A stretch of 64,000 nucleotides of DNA from Platycnemis pennipes. Taxonomy: Eukaryota > Arthropoda > Insecta > Odonata > Platycnemididae. Below, one piece after another: positions 58,040 through 64,000 of the stretch; the first letter of the stretch is position 1, and every line of letters starts with the position of its first letter. The DNA is taken from contig OW121856.1 in the NCBI GenBank assembly GCA_933228895.1, positions 103,887,027 through 103,951,026 of the forward strand, read 5' to 3'. Position numbers and translations under genes: made by a program. Below the pieces are notes generated by a model. It ran no database searches. It was not told the origin of the DNA and saw nothing but the letters and a program-made list of their open reading frames with translations.

Positions 58040-59210
58040 AACTTCCACTACATCTCGCCTGAATCAGTTGATTTTAATGTTCATTAATTTAAATATGGAT
58101 CAGTTTTGATATTATTGATCGAAAAGAGCGGACAGACATCTTGTGAGATGTTTCACGGTAAAGATGACTATTAAAGTCTTGAGTTTCATTTTTTTGTGAT
58201 CTGTTTTTAACAGTTTTCAATTAAGTCACGAGAAAATATATATTTTTTCTGGTCAACAGTTCTTAGGAGAGGGGAACTTTAATTGATTTTTTGTTCAGAA
58301 GGTAGTTTTAGTCGTGCTGCCGAAGATTAGCGGTGAAAACATTAATTTTCATGCATTTTGAGTAGTTTCTTGAGCTATCATCCAGAATGTGAAAGTTGGG
58401 AATTAGAAGGTTCGGAAATGATATTCCGGAAAAATGAAACTTACTAGAGTACTAGAATTTCGTCGAGTGAAAGTATTGGGTGAAACTTATTATGACCCTT
58501 ATTTCGAGGAAATATTCCGAATAATTAGCAAATTTTCGAAATGTTTGCATAATTTATTCATTATCCTTTTCCTCACAGAGAGAACAATAACAGCCTTGTA
58601 ATCCTAATGACAATATTTCCAAATGGTTGGAAAGTTAATCAAAATTTTATTTCATAAAAATGCAACGAATCTTGCTTATCATGAACAAGAAGATCACTCT
58701 CTTTAGGCTATAAAAGGTATTGGCTTGTTGTTAGTACAGTATTTAAAATATCAGTACCAAAATTCATAGATTTTTGAATACTCATGGGTACTCGCGAAAT
58801 CATTCCGCAGTGCTCCCAGCAAAATACGACGCGTTCCCTTTGCTTAAGTACTTTATCTCTGGGTTAACCCTTCCATTTACCTCGTACAAAAGCAGGATTT
58901 TTTCTGACTGCTCAACTGAAAAACTCTACTGAAAACAAAGAATGAGATTGTAGTAAGTGGTTTAAACACGCCAAATTTGCCAACCATTCCTGTTTATATC
59001 CACGTGACTCCATGTTCACCAATCAGAGATAATCCCGACGATTTCAAACGCATGCCCCCTGGATTTGAATATAAGTTAGTCTATCGGGGGCGGGGGGCGA
59101 TCGAATTCCAAGGTTATACGCGCTATTTAGGATAGTTGATTAACTAGGTAGAAGTAGAGGTTTCTTGGGAAACGGAGGAAGGGTGGATGAAACACAGCAT
59201 AAGTGGTCAG
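58040..59210. other. Anonymous AT-rich DNA
   Basis: Nothing recognised. Confidence 0.4.
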
Positions 59211-59214
59211 CTAT

Positions 59215-59370
59215 TTAACGTCCCATCCGACGGACAGGGTACTGAACTGGAAGTACTCTCCCTGCAACACTCAAGTAGGGATCAACATTGAAATGAAAAA
59301 TCTCTGCCCCTGCCGGAGTTCAAACCTGGACCTTCGGAGTGAGAGGCCAGTATCCTACCCTCGTCATCAG
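59215..59370 (-). mobile_element. tRNA-derived SINE (family A)
   Basis: Minus-strand B box (reverse of GGAGTTCAAACCTGGACC) and a body ending in the reverse of GTCCCATCCGACGGACAGG. Downstream of the head the order of blocks is the same as in the 26.4 kb copy. Confidence 0.7.
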
Positions 59371-59374
59371 CTTA

Positions 59375-60060
59375 ATTTCTCCAAAGCTCACCCTTTTGCT
59401 TTTCTATCGCCAGGGAAATCGCGACGGAATTTTCTCTTCCGTACACAAAGCAGCGCTCTTCCAATTACCCTCGTGTCCAACCCTATTTAATGTCGCGCCC
59501 TATCTCTCCGAAGCGAGTTCCCGCGCGCCCAACCCCTGTCGTCTGCATGTCCGCGCTTCCTATCGGCCTGCGCTGCCTCGGGTGCAGACGGACGCAGCGG
59601 GAGTGGGGCGGCCGCACCCGTTCCTTGACGGGTTGACTGATTGCCGTGTCGCCCCTTGATGGAATACGTGGGGAAGAACACGACCATCGACCGCCCGAGT
59701 AGTCCCGTTTTTCTCCCGAGGAGCCATCACCATCCTCTAAACTAGCATTTATCCTGCCATTAAAGCGATGGAGTAATTAATATAATAACGTACGATTGTA
59801 GAGGGGGAGAGGCCAGGTTAAAAAGAAAAATAATAACACCGGCTCGCGTACTTCCAGTCTCTAAGGGTTTTACCGTCTGACGGAACTTTTCCGAGACCAC
59901 ATCAGGGTTTTTTCTCATCATTTTTTCCTTTTTTGTTTGTCGCGGTAAAATTGAATCAAGCGTCCCTTGTTCTCTATCAGAGAGGAGCTATCTTTCGTTT
60001 TCCTTTCAACGAACGCCTCAATACGATCTCGGAGGGTGTGCTGTGTTTCAAGACGTGAAT
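59375..60060. other. CpG- and GC-rich stretch then mixed DNA
   Basis: 59.47-59.72 kb is GC-rich with many CpG (CCCGCGCGCCC, GGCGGCCGCACCCG). It might be a promoter region, but no gene is visible beside it. Confidence 0.35.
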
Positions 60061-60077
60061 GATGGAATTTGTTCAAC

Positions 60078-60160
60078 TACATCTACGTAAAACCCCGCTT
60101 GCAAAAGGTGTGTGGTAGGGGGTGAATATCGTCAAACATGCATCACTCATAAACAACCAA
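60078..60160 (-). mobile_element. Non-LTR retrotransposon 3' end fragment
   Basis: ACTACATCTACGTAAAACCC, then AAAAGGTGTGTGGTAGGGGG and TGAATATCGTCAAACATGCA. This is the reverse complement of the 3' UTR seen at 49.3 kb and at 28.37 kb. No RT sequence follows on the higher-coordinate side. Confidence 0.65.
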
Positions 60161-60169
60161 GCGCTACTG

Positions 60170-61215
60170 AGACCTCCTTGATGAAACTGACATTGTTTCA
60201 ATCGACTTGTTTGATTTGTGCCACAATTTCATGTGGCCAGTCGTTTTTTGACTTAAAAATATATAACCCAATGCCGAATTGGGTTGCTATCAAGCAGCGA
60301 AAGAAATTCCACATTTTAACCACAGTTCACTTACTAAAAATACAAAGTTTTATAATGCCTTGTGACACAATGCTCTCTATAATTGCAATAAAGCATGTAT
60401 TTATTAAGTCATTACGCAATATACAGGTCCCGGCTTTGGTATTGGAGGATTTAAGTGGTCCCTAACCTTTGAAATCATTTAATCCACAAGTATTTCTTCT
60501 TTCCCGAAAAAAGTATGTCGAGTGAAATTACAACTTATTTTTGAAATGCTGATTTCCGGATTATTATTAGAATACTTTGTATTTAGTGAATAATGATCTT
60601 TTATTTTCACTGCGTGAGAGGCAAATCGTATCTTCACTGTCGGAAAAAGGACATGAGTGTATTTTTTACATAAACATAAGCTATACCAGGCGTGACATTG
60701 TAATATCATTCCATAAAGTTGCAAATATAGTCGCTTTGTAAATTCCATCAGAAACTCTTAAGGTAATATCCCAAGTTTCAGAATGTCAGCGATGATGACA
60801 TTGGCGTGTTGAAACATGGGACTTATTTGCCAAAGCAGATACGAAAAGCTTCTATTTATTTTCTTGAGCCACGTTTGTTATGCATTTCGATGCTTTTTGG
60901 CTTGTGCAATTCAATGTACAATAATGCACCCTTCTATAATTTTCTCAGAAGATAGACATTTGCCAAAATTTAAATACCCAAAATTATAACTTCATGCCAA
61001 ATACTGTGGGTTAAACAGGCATTAAGTAAAGAAATTTTATATTTGCGTAAAGAAAAAATTCATATATTTTCAATTTTTTAAGTTTCTGCAAATTATTACC
61101 ATGTATTATTTATTATGATTTTCATGCTTGTACTAATAAGTGGTCCTGTATAACAAAATTCAGAGGTAAATATCTCGCATGCTTGTTAAAAAGTGTGTTC
61201 GTCCACTTTCATAGT
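60170..61215. other. Anonymous AT-rich DNA with a diverged repeat piece
   Basis: 60368-60425 (TCTCTATAATTGCAATAAAG and following) resembles the start of the 505-bp duplicated unit. Otherwise nothing recognised. Confidence 0.4.
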
Positions 61216-61220
61216 TCCAA

Positions 61221-62220
61221 TGATATTATTTTAATCTATCTGCTCCCTATAATTGTAATAAAGTAGTATATATTACGTCATTTTGCAATACTTTTGCTAA
61301 TCTGCAGTTGAAATGGCTTGACAGCCAGTAGTTCTCACATTATTCAAGCTTTATTTGGCAAACCACATCTACCTATTAAGCTTCTTGTTGCCCCATCAGA
61401 AAAGTGCGTTATACAAATACGAAGTTTTATTAAGATTCATATTTTGAAGGCCATTAGTATTATTTGAGTGACATATGTATATCATCAAGAGCCTTAGGTT
61501 TATCAGAGTTTAATACAAAACGAAAAGTCTGGAAAATAAAAAAGAACTGAGGTGATCGCCTGATACTTAAATCCATCACATAAATTCACACGTGGTTTAT
61601 ATACCCATCAAATTGCTGTACAGTTGATGAACAGAGAATTCTACTCGGCCATTTCATTCATGTAGTGCAGCTTTCGGTCGTTAGTAAAATGGCTTCATGT
61701 TCGATATGATATTATTTGATATAATGATATTATTTTAATCTATCCGCTCTCTATAATTGTAATAAAGTAGTATATATTACGTCATTTTGCAATACTTTTG
61801 CTAATCTGCAGTTGAAATGGCTTGACAGCCAGTGCTCCTCACATTATTCAAGCTTTATTTGACCAACCACTTCTACCTATTAAGCTTCTTGTTGCCCCAT
61901 CAGAAGGTTTAAGTGCTTTATACAAATACTAGGTTTCATTAACATTCATATTTTGAAGGCCATGCATAGTATTTGAGTGACATATGTAGATCATTAAGTA
62001 CCTTGGGTTTAGCAGAGTTAAATACGAAATTAAAAGTCTGGAAAACAAAAAGAACTTAGAAGGTCTCCTGATGCTTGAATCCATCACATAAATTCATACG
62101 TGGTTTATTTACCCATCAAGTTGCTGTATAGTTGAATAACAGAGAATTCTACTCGGCCATTTCATTCATGCAGTGCAGCTTTCGGTCGTTAGTAAAATGG
62201 CTTCACGTTCGATTTGAAAT
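61221..62220. repeat. About 505-bp tandem duplication
   Basis: Copy 1 (61221-61724) and copy 2 (61725 to about 62220) share long identical runs such as GCAATACTTTTGCTAATCTG and CTACCTATTAAGCTTCTTGT, with scattered differences and a few indels. Neither copy has a convincing open frame. Confidence 0.9.
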
Positions 62221-62229
62221 GAACGCGGA

Positions 62230-64000
62230 AGGTGGAATTGATTTTCTCGCATTGCAGCACCAAGCAGGTCGTAATGACTTCGGCCACCAAAGCACTGCAG
62301 AAAAACCCGCGCCTTCCCAGACATAACTTACCCATGACAAAACGATTTGGCATTGGAAACATAAATTATTACGGAATTACAGCCCAGGCAGCCTTTGACG
62401 ATTTTTTGCTTGTCGAGCATTCGCGTTACCTAGCTGATTAATCGCTTTCCCCTTTTCTCGCAGCCGGGGTGATTTATAACCCCAAGGCGCCGCCACATCG
62501 AGGCGCACCTTGTCTTTTAGCCCTACCTGTTCTGTCAGTTCTTATTTCGTACTTTCCTTTATAAGGTTTTAAGCTCCAGAGAGAGTATTAAAAAGACCTT
62601 CTGTGTGTTTACCCATCTCCTTTATATCATTATTCATTCTTGTCATAAGTAGAAACTCATAGCTCATTTCCGATTGCCCTATTATAACAATAAATGTATC
62701 GCAAATCGTGTGAAAATACTTTATCCCAACCTAAATGGCGTGAAAAAGTTAGCCTGCAAGATGCTTCGTTTATGATATGCTATTGAGTTTTCATTTCTAA
62801 TCTTTAAGAAATGACTAGGGTATATCTTGAAAAATGAAAAAGAAATTCTTTGGTGCTTCAAAAGATATCAACCAGGTGAAATATAACCCTCAAATTATAA
62901 ATTACAAAATACTCCGAGAAATTCTTAAACCACTTCGTATCAGATTTGCGATGTTTTTACAATTTTTTATTAATTATCAGAGATTTAAGATTGCTCATTT
63001 GTGTCCAAGAATATTTATACTCCAATGATTTTCAAAAACTCTCTTCCGGCTAAAAATATAATAATGATCATAATCATTCTATCAAAACTGGTAGGTTTAT
63101 GGAACGTCCCTTCCTGCTCCTCCCGAAGGTTTTACACTGCCCATACCTTACGTACCTACCCTAATTTTTGTACTAAATTACTCACTGAACATAACATATA
63201 TTTGGCTGGATTTCATGCCATTCAAAACACTGATCCTTTTCTTCTATCTTCCGCCCTTACCTAACATTTTTATGTGTAATACCCTCTTAACATTTTTTAA
63301 TTTTCCAAAATATTCTCCTTTTTACCTCTTTATAATTACACCTGTCTCTCTTAGGATTTTAAGCGTTTGCACATTCATCGTCCTCTCAAATCAAAGTTAT
63401 CTTCCCTTAAGGAACAGTTTACTGAAGCGTTTAGTTTACTCATAATTGTTATTCTTACATCAAGAAAGTCTCATAAAACAAATTATGAGAATAAATTCCA
63501 TTTTTTTAGTTAATCAGCATGTAATTCGGGATTAAATCAGTAGAATGACTCAATTTCTAAGCGTCTTCGTTAAAAGAGATTTTTGAGCATTTCTTTGCGA
63601 AGGTATCTCGGCTCGTCGATCTTTATTCCATTCCTCGTAATTCGTGCGTTCGAAAAAACACATTATCTCACTTGATCTAAAATCTGTTCTGCTAGGAAAA
63701 AATCGAAGTCCCAGAGTGGATCTGAGAAATGTGTGCTACCACGAGACCTTTTAGGAAGACAGTATGTAGTCTTACCGATAAGGAACCCCTAGGGAAGAAG
63801 CAGCGAACTTCAGTTCTTCGGGACACCTTTTGCTTCTGAACGCTCCGAGAAATTTTCGGACCTCTTCTTATCAGATTCGTGACTTTTGCAATTTCCATTG
63901 AACCAGGTTCAAATGACGAGATAATTTTGCCGTCTATAAAAATGATTCTATAAAATTTTGCCGCCGTATGTTATCACCCCAGAAATAAAAGTTAAGAATC
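62230..64000. other. Anonymous AT-rich DNA
   Basis: No gene, RNA or repeat was recognised to the end of the window. Confidence 0.4.

Noticed and set aside
1..64000. CRISPR array, bacterial operon or phage system
   Set aside because: No regularly spaced repeats with unique spacers. The 45- and 81-bp arrays have no spacers, and all recognisable genes are eukaryotic mobile elements.

Overview
This is a eukaryotic window, most likely from an arthropod, probably an insect with a large, repeat-rich genome. It is AT-rich and has almost no long open frames. Everything recognisable is mobile-element material: a mariner DNA transposon, CR1/Jockey-type and other non-LTR retrotransposon remnants, Penelope-like elements (PLEs), tRNA-derived SINEs and small fold-back elements. 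No operons, ribosomal RNA or complete conserved host gene were seen. The species cannot be fixed from the sequence alone.

Layout. 1-20 kb is mostly anonymous AT-rich DNA with a decayed reverse transcriptase (RT) 3' end near 1.4 kb, two SINE copies (4.8 and 9.5 kb), a fold-back complex with SINE pieces (8.5-9.1 kb) and a retroelement 3' end at 9.9 kb. 20-21.3 kb has a tRNA-like SINE head and a tandemly doubled RT-tail fragment. 21.6-22.6 kb is a GC-rich stretch without a recognisable gene. 26.4-27.8 kb is a nest of three SINEs around a PLE 3' end. 28.4-29.4 kb is a minus-strand RT remnant whose catalytic FADD has become FAVD. 34.0-35.0 kb is a mariner copy with perfect 29-bp inverted repeats and a deleted transposase.

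40.7-43.4 kb is the most interesting segment. Inverted 24-bp termini enclose 2.66 kb that holds a 45-bp minisatellite, an 81-bp minisatellite and, between them, what looks like a small three-exon minus-strand gene of about 132 codons. Its first exon resembles the small tudor/chromo-like domain found beside BEN domains in insect proteins. I suggest this is an undescribed DNA transposon, or the non-autonomous partner of one, with its own accessory gene. Just beyond it (43.8-44.0 kb) is a possible terminal exon of an unidentified minus-strand gene.

47-64 kb holds a MITE-like fold-back, a degraded plus-strand RT element with a tandemly repeated 3' end, two PLE structures with inverted termini (51.6 and 56.7-58.0 kb, the second with a GIY-YIG endonuclease frame and a hammerhead-ribozyme-like motif), two more RT tails, two SINEs and a 505-bp tandem duplication.

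How it works together: the autonomous elements here (RT elements, mariner, PLEs) all look dead or truncated. The SINEs and fold-backs would have depended on enzymes encoded elsewhere. The only frames that still look intact are the three-exon gene at 41.3-41.9 kb and the GIY-YIG frame at 57.2-58.0 kb.
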